A stretch of 64,000 nt of DNA, from positions 20,538,617 to 20,602,616 of the forward strand of contig NC_092250.1 of the NCBI RefSeq assembly GCF_036320965.1, given 5' to 3'. Position 1 is the first letter of the stretch. Every line of letters starts with the position of its first letter. This document shows, in pieces, positions 11,701 to 24,829 of this stretch. The translations under genes and the position numbers were made by a program. The notes beneath the pieces are model-generated. The model was given only the letters and a program-made list of their open reading frames with translations. It did not search any database and was not told the DNA's origin. The stretch is from Panulirus ornatus. Lineage: Eukaryota > Arthropoda > Malacostraca > Decapoda > Palinuridae.

Positions 11701-12240
11701 CAGTGTCTTTTGATCCCTTTTTAACTAAAGTAATCTTCCCATTGTTATTTCACCCATCATTTCTTCCTGTAGATTTAGCTTCTTCATCAGCCTTTTGCTT
11801 GGTATAGTGTTAACACTTTCTGGCTATCTTGGAATACATAGTTGACCAATCTATCTCTGGTCTACAATTGAGCTCTTTCAGTCATAGAGGCTTAAAAGAT
11901 TTGTAATGCTCGACTTTTTTCTTCATCTTTGTTGTCTACTAATTCACTGCATCTTCGTTTTTTTACACATACTTTATACTCTGAGCATTTCACATTCTTG
12001 TTTACTTTTATCAGCATTTTCAGATCAGTGAATGGTAAATACACATTGCTATTTTCATTTTATCTTTCTTTTTTGTAAAGATAATTTTTGTACTGATTTT
12101 TGAACCACAAAATGCTCTACATTAAATTCCCATTTTACTACCACTGATGATATTTATAATGAATCATTAAACCTTCAGGATTTGATTATAGGTCACCAGT
12201 CAGAAAAGATGATGAAAATGTGATATTTTTTTTCCTGCAG

Positions 12241-12366
12241 GAGCAGCAAGCTGTGAAGGTATACCCTGTGACCCGAATGCTGTATGTGAACTTCGCTCTG
12301 CTAAACCTCACTGCATCTGTCTTCCTGGTTATACTGGAGATGGGTTGATATGTACAAGAGACTTTG
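12241..12366 (+). CDS. Ndg: Nidogen exon: EGF-like domain 3
   Basis: Residues 117-159, one EGF-like domain in a symmetric phase 1-1 exon of 126 nt. Cysteines run C-x4-C-x5-C-x8-C-x-C-x8-C and the end is GYTGDGLICT. The acceptor is tttcctgcag at 12240 and the donor gtatgt at 12367. It lacks the D-x-N-E-C calcium-binding start. Symmetric exons of this kind can be duplicated or skipped without breaking the frame. Confidence 0.9.
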
Positions 12367-12399
12367 GTATGTAGATTTACTAATTAAAGATGGCCTAGA

Positions 12400-13260
12400 A
12401 TTCTTTAATTACATTTTCTTCAGGACCTCTTGCCCTCATATCTTTCTTCCCTATGTGATATTGTTCAGCAGGCCTCTTGAAATGTATGTCATATGCATGT
12501 CTTTTGTCCTCATATTATTTGAGTAAACTTCTTTCTTCCACTTTATGCTAAACTTTTCTGTTTTTTCATGTTCTGCCATACCCATCTTCATTATCATTTC
12601 CCAGGTTTACATTTCAAGATTCTCTATTTGTTTTTCATTTCTTGCTTTCAAGGCTCATATTTTTTCACCGTACAGAACCACAGTCCATAAAGAGGTATTT
12701 TACTAAGCATTTCTTCAACTTCAGGCAAAGCTTGATTGTGAGCAGCTCTTTTCTCTGTTGAAAACTGCTTTGCCCATAGCATTTCAGGTCCTTACTTCCA
12801 TGTTACAATGTCTTTAGCAAGATACAACACTTTCTTCATATTTCAAACGTTTTATTTCTTCAGGTGTTTGATTCTCTGTGTTTGTTACATCTCTTTGCCG
12901 TTTGCAGTTTTGATCACTTTTTCTGGGCATGTTTACTTTCACATCAAAGACCCTTGTGATCGTAAGTAAACTATGCCTCGGTTGCTGTAGACCTTTTATG
13001 CTGCTGACAAATATCTTGTCATCAGCAAATCTGACTGCTTTAATGAGTTCCTCCCTAACTTATTCCATCATTGAGTTCTGAAAATGCTACTCTCACTATT
13101 GCCTTTGTATAAATGTTGAACAGTTATGGACATAGGACAGCCTTGTCTGTCTCTTATACCCACTTCTCTAGGGCCTGATTCCCCATTAGCATCATGATCT
13201 GTAATAATCTGACTGAGATGATAGATGCTTAATGAATCTTTAGGTTCTCCAATCATCATT
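12400..13260 (-). mobile_element. Decayed LINE RT (third type)
   Basis: The minus strand reads GIRDRQGCPMS (motif B region), then KAVRFADDKIFVSSIKGLQQ (motif C with intact FADD) and a C-terminal stretch with KRLKYEES and PLYGLWFCTVKKYEP, which resembles LYGSETWTLRK of RTE-like elements. Several stops and frameshifts. Clade not decided. Confidence 0.6.
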
Positions 13261-13289
13261 TATGTTGTCTAATATTTTCATTAGCTTAC

Positions 13290-13460
13290 CCATCTTTAAG
13301 GAATAGTAGGTTCCAACAATATTGTATGATTGCAAGGCATGGACCATAGATAGGGTTTGCAGAGGAGGGAGGATGTGTTTGGTCTCCTGCTTCTTGATCG
13401 ATCACCTCCTCTTCTCACAACTGTATCTTTTTTTGTCAACCTTTCCAGATTTCTTCCATG
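13290..13460. mobile_element. LINE-A-like relic pieces in both orientations
   Basis: Positions 13301-13375 match the plus-strand LINE-A segment EGIVVPTMLYGCEAWAMDR. Positions 13380-13450 look like the minus-strand C-terminal part. Both are old and short. Confidence 0.5.
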
Positions 13461-14089
13461 TGTACTGAATAATGATGATAACAAGAGCTGGTAAAAGATT
13501 AGTGTACAAATAGAGACTGAGTATAGTTCTTGAGGGTTTCATGATCTGCATGATCAATAACTTTGACAAGGCTTTCACCTTATACAAATGTTTGAAGGCT
13601 TACAGTGACGAGCATCTCTAATGCCTTGCTCAGATATTATTTCAGACTGTGCTAACAGTAAGATAAGCTTTAAGATTTAAAGTATAAAGACCTCCAAAAC
13701 CATTGTGAATGTCAGATTACTTATAGCTTTTCATTAACTGAGTAAAAAAATTTTTGACCTATATCCCAGGCTCATTACTTATTTTATTTATGCCATGCCA
13801 CCCTATAAATCACTTCAGCTCCCATGGTTCAATTTGCTGTTGGAATTATCCTTGAACGTTTAGATTAGTTTTCTGTACTTGAGCAATACATTTACACTTT
13901 TTTTTGGTAAGGACTCATGAACAGAAGTCTTCATCAAGGCCAAGTCTTGAATGAGATATAAAAAAGGGGAAAATAGAGGATAGTTTTTTAGCAAGTGGAA
14001 AAATTTTCCTCTAAAAAGTGGCAAGTAAAGTGAAAAGGAAGGCTAGAAGATAGTATGTGAAGATGAGAGTTTAAGAATGAGGATATCTA
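13461..14089. other. Intron, nothing recognised
   Basis: No supported coding or repeat feature. Confidence 0.4.
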
Positions 14090-16420
14090 TGGAGTAGAGA
14101 CAAGCAGGCAATAACATCATTGCTGGAACTACCAACACTGGAAGCAGTTCAGCTGAGCAGCTCCGAAGATGAGGGTTATTGAGACTATATGACACATTTT
14201 TCCTCAACAAATTGAAAAACCAAATAAGAGGAAATAACTCTGAAATTTGTCTTTACAATTAATGTGGACCTAATATGTGACATGATACGGAATTTAATAT
14301 TTACAAGTAATATGGACCTAATTTGCTAGATCACCATCTCAAACACCCTGTGCTCAGATCACAACTTAATGGAAGTATATACAAGTTTGAATGCCAAACC
14401 ACCTGGAGGAGTGTGTAAATGCCATGGCCATATTGGTGGTTCAAACATGCAATTAACACATATCAGTGATAGGAAAACATGAAAGGTCTAGGATAGAATG
14501 AGAAAGACAAGCTGTACATAGAAGGTGAAAAAGAATGGTAGGCTCTTTGAAGAAGCCACAGCTCATTCACCAAAGGAAAGAAAACCTATCTAATGAATTA
14601 TATAACACTGACTTTAAGAAATAACCCAAAATACTTTTACTTAAATGTAAAATGCAAATTAAGGATCACAAATTTCTTTTCTTAAAAACAGAAGATACTT
14701 CTACATATGACTACCAGATGAGTGAGATTCTGAAATGGCAAGTATGAATTGGTATTCATCGAGCATAAAACACTTGAAAGATAATTGAACCAACAGATAT
14801 CTGCTGAAACAGTAATCCCCTCATGTTCCACATGCTGAATATCTCTACCTCAACTCTGCCCCAGGCCTGAGCTCTTGGAATTCACTCATCTTAAAGAAAT
14901 GCAACATACCTCTTGCATGATCTTTGAATATCCTCTAGATAAGAATCTAGATTCTAGCATCATTCCCATGAGTTTGTAACTGACTTGCATCGCCTTACTC
15001 CACAGAGGTGGAAGCAAATTAATTCCAAAAGGCTATTGAGCGAAAGCACTAATATTGTAAAGCATTAAAATCTTTGAGAGTGCTCTAAGAGGCAAACTAA
15101 CTGAATTTATGGAACTTCACAATTTACATAACCCAGAACACCATGATTTCAGGGCAGGAAGATCTTACCTCTCTCATATGTTTAACCACTGTGGCAAGGT
15201 TGTTGATGCTTTGGAAAACAAATAGAATGCATACATGATTAATAAAGACTTTGCAAAAGCATTTGATAAATATGACCATTGTGTCATAGCACCTAGAATG
15301 TAAAAGATGGAAATAACCCAAAAATTGGGAGATGGACATACAACTTTTTGACTAACAGATCCTAGCATGTAGTTGTAAATGCCATTTTAGTTTCTCTTCA
15401 GTAAAAAGTTCAGTCCCCCAAGGAATTGTATCTGCACCCCTTTTATTCCTCATTTTTATATCTGACACTGACACAAGTATGAACCACAGTTTCATATCAT
15501 CCTTTGCAAATTATACAAGAATAAGTATGAAAATCACATCAGTAGAGGATGCTGTGAGTCCATAAAGAGACACAAATTAAGTCTTCCTTTGGGCCACTGA
15601 GAACAACATGCTTTTCATAGGTGATGAATTTCAACTTCTGGTTAGGGAATAAAAATAAAGAAATACTAAACACCAGACAGACAGATATATAATCATAAAC
15701 CAGTTGAATAATGTGAAAAACCTCTCAGTAATGATGTCTAAAGACTGAACCTGTAGTAAACACAATAAGATAACAGTTGCCTACACCAGAAGGAAGGTGA
15801 GCTGGCTTATGGAGACTTTCAAGACAAGATAAGAGAAACCACTGGTGATTCTATTCAAGATGCTAATTCTTTCATGATTAATATGCTGTTGTGTTCTAAC
15901 ATCACCCTTTAAGGCAGACAAAATTGCAGTTAGAAAGTGTTCAAAGATCTCTCATAACCCATATAATCATGGTAAAGGAAGGAAATGATTTTAGATGATT
16001 TCAGTCAGTGATGCTAAACTCCCTAGAGTGCATTTGAGGGAGGAATATCATCATCTATCCCTGGAAAATCCTAGAAGGCATGGTCCCCAGTTTGTTCCCT
16101 GAAATAACAACTCGCTGGTTTGACAGACTTGGAAGACTGTAAAATACTAGCTCTGAAATCCAAAGGTGCGATATGCACAAAAAGATAGAGCACTTTAAAC
16201 ATAAGGAGTCTGAGTCTCTTTAAAACTTTCCTGCAATCACCAGAAATACCATGGGATGCTCAGTGGAGAAGTTTAAGAGTGCCCTAGACAAGCACCTACA
16301 AATTGTACCAAACCAACTGGGCTGTTCGGACTACATGGGCATGCATGCTGCAGCTTCCAACGGCTTGGTTGACCAACTCTTCAGCCCAACAGCCCAAGAT
16401 TAGATTTGAGAATATTTATC
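14090..16420 (+). mobile_element. CR1-like LINE relic, endonuclease end to C-terminus
   Basis: A long decayed plus-strand element. SDHNLMEVYTSLNAKPPGGV near 14353 is the last motif (SDH) of an APE endonuclease. LNPKYFY-like and KLRI pieces follow near 14630. HDFRAGRSYLSHMFNHCGKV near 15140 and FAKAFDKYDHCVIAPRM near 15250 are the RT segment with motif A. The end near 16270 reads EKFKSALDKHLQIVPNQLG, typical of the extreme C-terminus. Stops and frameshifts throughout. Confidence 0.75.
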
Positions 16421-16497
16421 TTTTCCCCCCCCCCCCTATTCAGCCCAACAGCCCAAGATTAGATTTGAGAATATTTATCTTTTTCCCCCCCCTTTGT
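16382..16497 (+). repeat. 59-bp tandem duplication with C runs
   Basis: Two copies of cagcccaacagcccaagatt... start at 16382 and 16441, each ending in a run of C. It looks like a recent duplication at the end of the CR1-like relic. Confidence 0.85.
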
Positions 16498-16907
16498 CTT
16501 TCTGAAGATTGTAGGGAAGATGGACTTGGTGCATTTACTTCAGGTATAGAGAATTTCATTAATAACTTCCCTCCTGCAAAGGAAGCAAGGGAAGCATGGA
16601 AGTGAAACTATAGTGTATAGCCTTTAACTTTAATAATTTACTATGTGACTTTACAGAGCTATTGGGAATAGGAACAGGACATCTTTCCTCAAAGGACTGT
16701 TCAGTCATTTAGCCTGTTTCTTATTCATACTAGCAGAGTGAGTAATTATTAAGGTTTTACCTTACCTGTCTTTTTCATACCCTTTACTTGTAGATATTTA
16801 CATTTTTCATAACACAGCTCAGTCTGTTGTTAATCATTCACAGAAAGAAAAATTCATTTAACAAAATGTTCCCTATAACTTTTCTAAATACAATCCCTTT
16901 CCCTCAG

Positions 16908-17066
16908 GAGGATCAGCAGTCATCCAGCAACGTGATTGTATCAATTCTAACATTTGTAGCCCATATGCTGGTTGTGTGTATGATGACACAGTCAGAAGTT
17001 TTCGTTGTGTTTGTTTCTCAGGCTACTCAGGAGATGGACAGACCTGCAGTCCAATTGCTGAGCAAG
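16908..17066 (+). CDS. Ndg: Nidogen exon: EGF-like domain 4
   Basis: Residues 159-212, a symmetric phase 1-1 exon of 159 nt. After a short linker (GSAVIQQRD) it encodes an EGF-like domain with CINSNICSPYAGC and SFRCVCFSGYSGDGQTC. The acceptor is ttccctcag at 16907 and the donor gtcagt at 17067. It follows a long CR1-like relic and precedes LINE-A debris. Confidence 0.9.
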
Positions 17067-17385
17067 GTCAGTCTGCAATAAGTGTTATCACCAGCTCTTT
17101 TGTAGTTGTGTGTATACTTATTTAAATAAAAGATTGAAAATTTTGAGTTCCATATCAACAGGTTTTTGATGTCTTTCAGCATTTCAATGTTCATTTTTCT
17201 ATTTTTCTCTGTTTTTCAGTTAATAAAAAAGAAGAAAAATAGTAAGTCATTGATGCTAAAAACAGTTATTGAAAATATATCAGATGAGAATATATGACTG
17301 CCCATTCAGCAAGCTAGACCAACTGTTCAGTAGACTCCCAGGAGAGACGAACATGCATGAAACAACTACTATTTATTTGTCATAT
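17067..17385. other. Intron, nothing recognised
   Basis: AT-rich sequence between the EGF 4 exon and LINE-A debris. Confidence 0.4.
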
Positions 17386-18905
17386 TTTTTTTTATTATAC
17401 TTGATCGCCATTTCTTGCATCAGCAAGGTAGCGCCAGGAAAACAGATGAAGAAAGACCCATCCACTCATATACACACATTTATACATACACGCCTATACA
17501 CGTACATATACATACATATACATATCAATATATACACATATGCATGTACATAGCCATAAACATATATAGATATGTACATATTCATACTTGCTTACCTTTA
17601 TCCAATCCCAGTGCCACCCTAACCCACATGAAACAGCATCTCCACTCCCTGTGTCAGCAAGGTAGCACTAAGAAAACAGACAAAGAAGGTCACATTCGTT
17701 CACACTCAGGCTATAGCTGTCATGTGTAATGCACTGAAACCACAACTCCCTATCCCCATCCACACCCCACATACCTTTCCATGGTTTACCCAACCGTTTC
17801 ACATGCCCTGGTTCAGTCCATTGACAGCACACTGACCCCAGTATACCACATCATTCCAGTTCACTCTATTCCTTGCATGCCTCTCACCCTTCTGCATGTT
17901 GAGGCACTGATAGCTCAAATACTTTTTCACTCCATCCTTCCACTTCCAGTTTGGTCTCCCACTTCTTGTTCCCTCTACCTCTGACACATATATTCTCTTT
18001 GTCAACCTTTCCTCACTCATTCTCTTCATATGTCCAAACCATTTCAACACACCCTCCTCTGCTTTCTCAACCACTCTTTTTATTGCCATACATCTTTCTT
18101 ACCCTTTCATTACTTACTCGATCACCATCTCACACTACATATTGTCCTAAAACATTTCATTTCCAACACATCCACCCTTCTCTGTACAACCATATCTATA
18201 GCCCATGTCTTGCAACCATATAATATTGTTGGAAGTACTCTTCCTTCAAACATGCCCATTTTTGCTCCTGAGATAACATTATATCTTTCCACACATTCTC
18301 CATTGCTCCCAAAACCTTCATCCCCTTCCCCACCCTATGACTCACTTCCACTTCTATGATTCCATTTGCTGATAAGTCCACTCCCAAATATTTAGAACAC
18401 TTCACTTACTCCAATTTTTCTCCATTTAAATCGCATCCCATGTAACTTGTCCCTCAACCCTACTGAATCTAATAGCCTTGCTCTTATTCACATTTACTCT
18501 CAACTTTCTCCTTTCACACACTTTTCTGAACTCAGTCACTAACCTCTGCAGTTTCTCACTTGAGTCAGCCACCAGTGCTGTATCATCGGCAAACAACAAC
18601 CTACTTTCTCTCCAGGCCCTCTCATCCACAACAGACTGCATACTCGCCCCTCTCACCAAAACCCTTGCATTCACCTTCCTAACCACCCCAAAAATGAACA
18701 AATTAAACAACCATGGAGACAACACACACCCTTGCCACAGCCCGACATTCACTGGGAACCAATCACTCTCCTCACTTCTTACTCGTACACATGCCTTACA
18801 CCATTGATAAGAACTCGCTGCTTCTAGCAGCTTACATCCCATACCATATACTCTTAAGACCCTCCACAGAGCATCTCTATCAACCCTGTTATATGCCTTT
18901 TCAAT
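17386..18905 (-). mobile_element. Older LINE-A copy, long 3' UTR
   Basis: Minus-strand copy with the older tail variant (atcgccatttcttgcatcag), long 3' UTR, then ORF pieces EEGVLKWFGHMKRMSEERLT, LLFADDTALVADSSEKLQRL and LWQGCVLSPWLFNLF back to motif A region near 18900. Motif C is intact but frameshifts break the frame. At 18905 it meets a plus-strand 3' UTR. Confidence 0.85.
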
Positions 18906-19345
18906 GGATTAAACCAGGGCATGTGAAGCGTCTAGGGTAAACCATGGAAAGTTTGCAGGCCTGGATGTGGAAAGGGAGCTGTGGTTTCGGTGCATCTTAC
19001 ATGACAGCTAGAGACTGAGTGTGAACAAATGTGGCCTTTGTTGTCTTTTCCTAGCACTACTTCGCGCGCATGCAGGGGAAGGGGGGTGTCACTTCATGTG
19101 TGGTGGGATGACAACGGGAATGAATAAAGGTAGCAAGTATGAATTGTGCACATATGTATATATGTATATGTCTGTGTATGTATATATATGTATACTTTGA
19201 AATGTATAGGTATGTATATGTGCGTGAGTGGACATGTATGTATATACACGTGTATGTGGGTGGGTTGGGCCAGTCTTTTGTCTGTTTCCTTGCGCTACCT
19301 CGCTGATGCGGGAGACTGCATCAAAGTATAATAAATGAAAATAAA
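18906..19345 (+). mobile_element. LINE-A long 3' UTR, plus strand
   Basis: From aatggattaaaccagggcat through the long UTR to the tail core (ttgcgctacctcgctgatgc) and an A-rich end. It has no ORF part and forms an inverted pair with the preceding minus-strand copy. Confidence 0.85.
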
Positions 19346-19371
19346 TAGATAGATACATGTATATATGTATA

Positions 19372-21540
19372 TCAAAAAGCCATGGTGATATCACACAGCC
19401 CTGCCTTACACCCACATGTATAACGAAACTTTTGTTCAACTTTCCATCTACTCTTACACATGCATTTGGTACTCTAAAGAAGGTTTCCACATCATCTACG
19501 GTTGTCTCCCCACCCCATATATCCTTAACACAACCCATAAAGCAGTTCACTTGTTTCTGTCATATGCTTTCTCCAAACCCATAAAAGCTGCAAACAACTT
19601 CTTACCTTATGCTAGATACTTTTCTACATTCATTTTCACCACAAAAATGTGATCCACACATCTCTTACTTTTCCAAAAGCCCTCTTGCTCCTCACTTATT
19701 CTACATTCAGTCACTAACATCACTCTATCAATCAACGCTTGCATACACTTTTCCTGGTAAACTTAACAGATTTATTCCCTTTTAATTGCTATGTACATCC
19801 TTAGCACCTTCTCGTTTGAAGAAAGGAACAATAATAGCTTTCAACTAATCTTCAGGCACAACTCTGATTCCATATCAAATGCATCCTGTTTATCACATTT
19901 TCTCCTCAGTACTTGAGCTTTTCAGTCATAATCCCATCCACTACAGGAGGCTTTCTTATCCTCAGTAACATTATCGCTCTCTTTAACTCCCTTGTTGCTA
20001 AAGACTCATGCACTTATATAGTCTTTCTTTCATCCTCCATACACATGCATGTAAAAGCTGCTGCCTCACCTTCTCCAAAATTCATTAGTTTTTCAAAATA
20101 CTCTTTCTGTTTTCCTTTTGATTTAGCAACTACCCTTCTGTATTTCTAACACTAACATTTCCACTCTTACATCTACCTCTTTCCTTTTTCATATCCTCGC
20201 GTAAGATTTTTTGTTTTCATTAAACTTTTCATTCAACTTTATTCCAAAATCTTTATGTACTCTTTTTTTGCTTTCCCCCTTCAGTTTCTTAACAGTCCAC
20301 TTACACATCTTATATTCTCCCCTTCTTTTGCTGAATTTCCACTGCTACATTACTTTTGAGCAATCTACCACACCGTTTTTTTTCTCTTTCACAGCATTTC
20401 TGATCTCATCTGTCCACCATGCATTTCTAGTTTTATTTCTATGTCTCATGACATTATATCCAGCTACTAAATCTACAACGTTTAGCATGACTCCATCCTT
20501 ACATTTACTGCACTTCCAGCTAAACTTTCAATCACCCTCTTTTCATACTCCTCCTTGCATTCTTTCTGTTTTATCTTCTCACTTGCCAGTGCTTTTACCT
20601 TTCCATTCTTCCTTATGCCACACCTGCACTTTTTCCTGATCCTAACCCTGCAAAACTGCAAAATGGTCAGAGTCTCTAAAGAATCTTCTCCCCACTCTAG
20701 CATCCAGCACAGCCATTCTCAATCTTTCATCCACTGCTACATAGTCAATCAAACCCTCTTGCTGTTCTCTTTCATCATTTCTCATCCATGTATACCTATG
20801 GATCATCTTGTGGTGAGAAAAGGTGTTTGCAAGGAATAAACCCCTATCAGCACAGACATCCATGAGATAACCTTCATTCTCATTTACTCCAGGCACTCCC
20901 CATTTACCAACAATCTCACCTGTTTTGTCATATCCCACCTTTGCATTCAAATCACCCATTATAACCACCTCTCGCTCCATTTTCAAATCATCTATGCAAT
21001 CGTTTAGATATCTCCAGAACACTTCATTTGATACCTACCCTACACCTTCTTCATGTTCACAGGCACATATGCACATATCTATGCATGCTTTACAATTCTA
21101 ATCTTTCCTTTCACCCACACTATTCTTGATCTATTCCACACATACTCTGTAACACCCTCCCATGCTCTCAGTGATAGCTGAATTGCACTACCTTCTGTCC
21201 CTTGTCCCTGATAATTTTCATTAATTCCTGTCCATACCAGTCCTCCTTCCATGCACTCATGACATGCATTCATCTTTTCGATTTTCACCCCATATACCCT
21301 GCCCAAAGATATGGCTTTTTTCAATCCCTGGCACATTCAAGCTATAACTTTACATTTGTCCACATGCTGCCTCCTTTTACTCTCATCAGTTGTCCCATTT
21401 ACATTTGCTGCCATCACTCTTGATAGTTTTCCCTTTTAATCTGTGGCAGATTCCAGAGCTGCTTCTTATCCTTTAGGCCCTTGACAGGCTACTGGCAGAG
21501 GACAACTCCATTGCAGTGTTTCCCAGAAACAACTACAGAA
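19372..21540 (-). mobile_element. Older LINE with APE endonuclease and partial RT
   Basis: On the minus strand, starting near 21540: a 5' region shared with repeat R5, then MAANVNGTTDESKRRQ, WKGKIR-like pieces, VVIMGDLNAKVG, HRYTWMRN, LIDYVAVDERLR and SDHFAV. These are APE endonuclease motifs (GDLN; SDH). A linker with NAWWTDEIRNAVKEKK follows, then RT to AAFMGLEKAYDR (motif A) and VRQGCVISPWLFDI (motif B), where it stops. Many frameshifts. It resembles LINE-A but is clearly more diverged, with no C-terminal domain. Confidence 0.8.
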
Positions 21541-22248
21541 TCATTTAAAAGAACATTTGACATATGGTTGAAACCATTTGCACATGAATTGAGGTGTAAG
21601 ACTGAGAATGTTCAAGGACAAAATCTGCTAGATTTAGACTACATTTGAGTGTTGTGAAAGATTTGACATTTAGCTGCTGCTGAATTTCAAGTTTTCACAT
21701 CACTCAAATACAGTATAGATGTAGGCGGCTTTGTCCTTTGACATTCTCTGCTTTATGCCATTTGTATTCTATGCAGGAGACGATGTTGCTTCACTGGTGA
21801 TAGATGTACATAAGGTATTTCCACCTCCTTATCGCCCAATTGTACCTCTCAGGCAGGATAATCAGTATTCATCAATGTCCTTGAACTTGCTCCCATTCTC
21901 AGACACTGCCAAAATGACTTTAGTTTCTTTTTTTTTTTTTTTATATTAGCTAAGATGGCATGGTCAAAGAATCTTGAATGCAGTTCATTGAAGGGAAATT
22001 TTTTTCTAGTGGCATGACATTTTTGCATCTTATGTGATAGAGGAAAATTAAAGGTCCATTACTTGAATACACTTTTATACAGCAAAAGGGTTTAACAGAA
22101 TATACTAAACCTTCACATCACTGAAAGTATTGATTTTAGGTGTTTCAGTTGCAATCCCCAAATCTGTATTTGGACTATTTCAATCTTATTGAACAGCACT
22201 TTGCAAGCAGATTCATACTCTACTGACCTATAATATGTTAAACATCTT
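21541..22248. other. Intron, nothing firmly recognised
   Basis: A plus-strand ORF near 21777-21940 looks protein-like after an AG, but its donors do not fit the phase of the next exon, so I do not call it. Confidence 0.4.
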
Positions 22249-23695
22249 ATAGCATTTATGGATCTAGAGAAGGCATATGATAGGGTTGATAGAGATGCTT
22301 TGTGGAAGATTTTAAGAGTATATGGTGTGGGAGGTAAGTTGCTAGAAGCAGTGAAAAATTTGTACCAAGGATGTAAGGCATATTTACGAGTAGGAAGAGA
22401 GGGAAGTGATTGGTTCCCAGTGAATGTAGGTTTGCGGCAGGGGTGCGTGATGTCTCCATGGTTGTTTAATTTGTTTATGGGCTGGGTGGTTAGGGAGGTG
22501 CATGCAAGAGTTTTGGAGAGAGGGGCAAGTATGCAGTCTGTTGTGGATGAGAGGGCTTGGGAATTGAGTCAGTTGTTGTTCACAGATGATATAGCACTGG
22601 TGGCTGATTTGGGTGAGAAACTGCAGAAGTTGGTGACTGAGTTTGGTAAAGTGTGTGAAAGGAGAAAATTGAGAGTAAATGTGAATGAGAGCAAAGTTAT
22701 TAAATTCAGTAGGGCTGAGGGACAAGTTAATTGGGAGGTAAGTTTGAATGGAGAAAAACTGAAGGAAATGAAGTTTTTTAGATATCGGAGAGTGGATTTA
22801 TCAGCGGATGGAACCACAGAAGCGGAGGTGAGTCACAGAATGGGGGAGGGGGTGAAGGTTCTGGGAGCGTTGAAGAATGTGTGAAAGGCAAGAACGTTAT
22901 CTTGGAGAGCAAAAATGGGTATGTTTGAAGGAATAGTTGCTCCAACAATGTTATATAATTGTGAGGCATGGGCTTTGGATAGGGTTGTTCGGCAGAGGGT
23001 GGATGTGTTAGAAAAGAAATGTTTGAGGACAATATGTGGTGTGAGGTGGTTTGATCAAGTAAGTAATGAAAGGGTGAGAGGTGTGGTAATAAAAAGTGTG
23101 TGGTTGAGAGAGCAGAAGAGGTTATGCTGAAATGGTTTGGACACATGAAGAAAATGAGTGAGGAAAAGTTGACAAAGAGGATATGTGTGTCAGAGGTGGA
23201 GGGAAGAAGAAGCGGGAGACCAAATTTGAGGTGGAAGGATGGAGTGAAAAAGATCTTCAGCGATTGAGGCCTGAACATACTGGAGGGTGAAAGGCATGCA
23301 AAGGAATAGAGTGAATTGGAACAATGTGGTATACCGGGGTTGACGTGCTGTCAGTTGATTGAACCAGGGCATGTGAAGCGTATGGGGTAAACCATGGAAA
23401 GGCTGTGGGGCCTGGATGTGGAAAGAGAGCTGTTGTTTCGATGCATTACACATGACAGCTAGAGACTGAATTTGAATGAGTGTGGCCTTTTTTTTGTCTT
23501 TTCCTACCACTACCTCATTGAAAGTGGGGAATGCTATTTCATGGGTGTCAGAGTGGCAATGGGAATGGATGAAGGCAGCAAGTATGAATATGCACTTGTG
23601 TTTATATGTGTATGTCTGTGTATGTATTTGTATGTATGCATATATGTATGCATGTATGGGTGTATATGTATATACATGCGTATGTGGATGAAGAA
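22249..23695 (+). mobile_element. LINE-A, 5'-truncated copy, long 3' UTR
   Basis: Starts at motif A (FMDLEKAYDRVDRDALWKIL), includes LRQGCVMSPWLFNLFMGWVV and LLFTDDIALVAD (motif C changed to FTDD), then a stop at 22882-22884 and frameshifted C-terminal pieces. The long 3' UTR carries ttcagcgattgaggcctgaa (the Ser-type variant, degraded). No clear A run at the end. Confidence 0.85.
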
Positions 23696-24345
23696 GCTTT
23701 TATAATGTCCAAACATTTATTATAGTTTTCAGTACTCCTCATGTATATTTTTTCCAGGTGAGAGTAGGACTCAAGAATTATGAAAAAATGTATGCACTCT
23801 TTTTTATTCTTTCTTATCATTATCATACTGTAATATAGGAGGGTACATAACTACCTCTGTGTAAAGTACTGGGAATATGAGTTGCCTGTATTAGTATCAG
23901 TGTTCCATTTTTCTGCCCAAAGATGAAATATCCTTTTATAACTTGCATTAAAGCTTTATTGTATTTCTAATACAATTTTGTGCTAGTTTTTAGTGATTTC
24001 TATATTTTTCCCTTTTTTTCCCCTTGAAAAATGAGGGATCATTTGAAACATTTTCCGCACCCCTTTCCCGTAGACTACTTAAGGATGGTTAGAATCATTA
24101 CAGTCATCCTTTCTAACCTTTTCCACCATTTGCACCTTTCCTTCTGTGGGCAATGACAAATTAGGATGTTACTTTTACCTTTCACTTAACCCTTGTATTT
24201 ACTTGTAAGAATGTTGAAATGACTGAAAATTGGAAGCTATCTTCTAAGTAGAATGTTCTTTTATACCATCATGCTGAAAAATTAAGAATAAATATGTTTC
24301 TTTCTTTTTGTCATGGACCCTCTTACATCCCTCTCCCATCAACAG
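23696..24345. other. Intron, nothing recognised
   Basis: No repeat or coding signal that I can support. Confidence 0.4.
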
Positions 24346-24635
24346 AAAACTGTGGTACAGGAAGGAATTGCTCACCATATGGTGTATGCATGAGAACAGA
24401 AAATGGATACGAATGTGAATGCCTGCCTGGCTTCACTGGCGATGGGTACACCTGTGATATTGCTGACTCTGTTGCACAACCCTCTCAGCCCCAGCAACCA
24501 AGGCAACCATATCAGCCTGAGGAACCATATCAACCTGAGCACACATACCAGCCAGAAGTGCCATATCAACCAGGCCAACACCATCAACAACAGCCTTTCC
24601 AAACAGGACAACCTCGACAGCCACAGCCAGAAGAG
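24346..24635 (+). CDS. Ndg: Nidogen exon: EGF-like domain 5 and Pro/Gln-rich spacer
   Basis: Residues 212-308, the longest exon here (290 nt; phases 1 and 0). It starts with EGF-like domain 5 (CGTGRNCSPYGVC...GFTGDGYTC). A low-complexity stretch of about 60 residues rich in Pro, Gln and Glu follows. Its core is four near repeats of six residues: PYQPEE, PYQPEH, TYQPEV and PYQPGQ. The spacer probably forms an extended, flexible rod between the EGF array and the next modules; that is inference. The acceptor is catcaacag at 24345 and the donor gtgagg at 24636. Confidence 0.9.
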
Positions 24636-24829
24636 GTGAGGAAGAAGGTGGTCATAATATGCAGTACAGGGAGGGAAATCTTGGCTCATTGGGACCTCAT
24701 GTCTTCAGCTTTCTTTTCCATCAAGCTGCTTTTAAACATTTTTATATTGTTGTCATGTAGAGCATCATCATCTAATGTAACTGAACCATCCATTTCTAGT
24801 ACATAAAAGACTGTCTACTCGTTCATCAC

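Noticed and set aside
16303..16605. 100-codon plus-strand frame
   Set aside because: It spans the 59-bp tandem duplication at the end of a CR1-like relic and has no domain.
21777..21940. Protein-like plus-strand frame after a cag acceptor (GDDVASLVIDVHK, PPPYRPIVPLRQ)
   Set aside because: A phase 1 entry would fit the preceding exon, but every GT in frame gives phase 0 and the next exon needs phase 1. No cysteine pattern is present.
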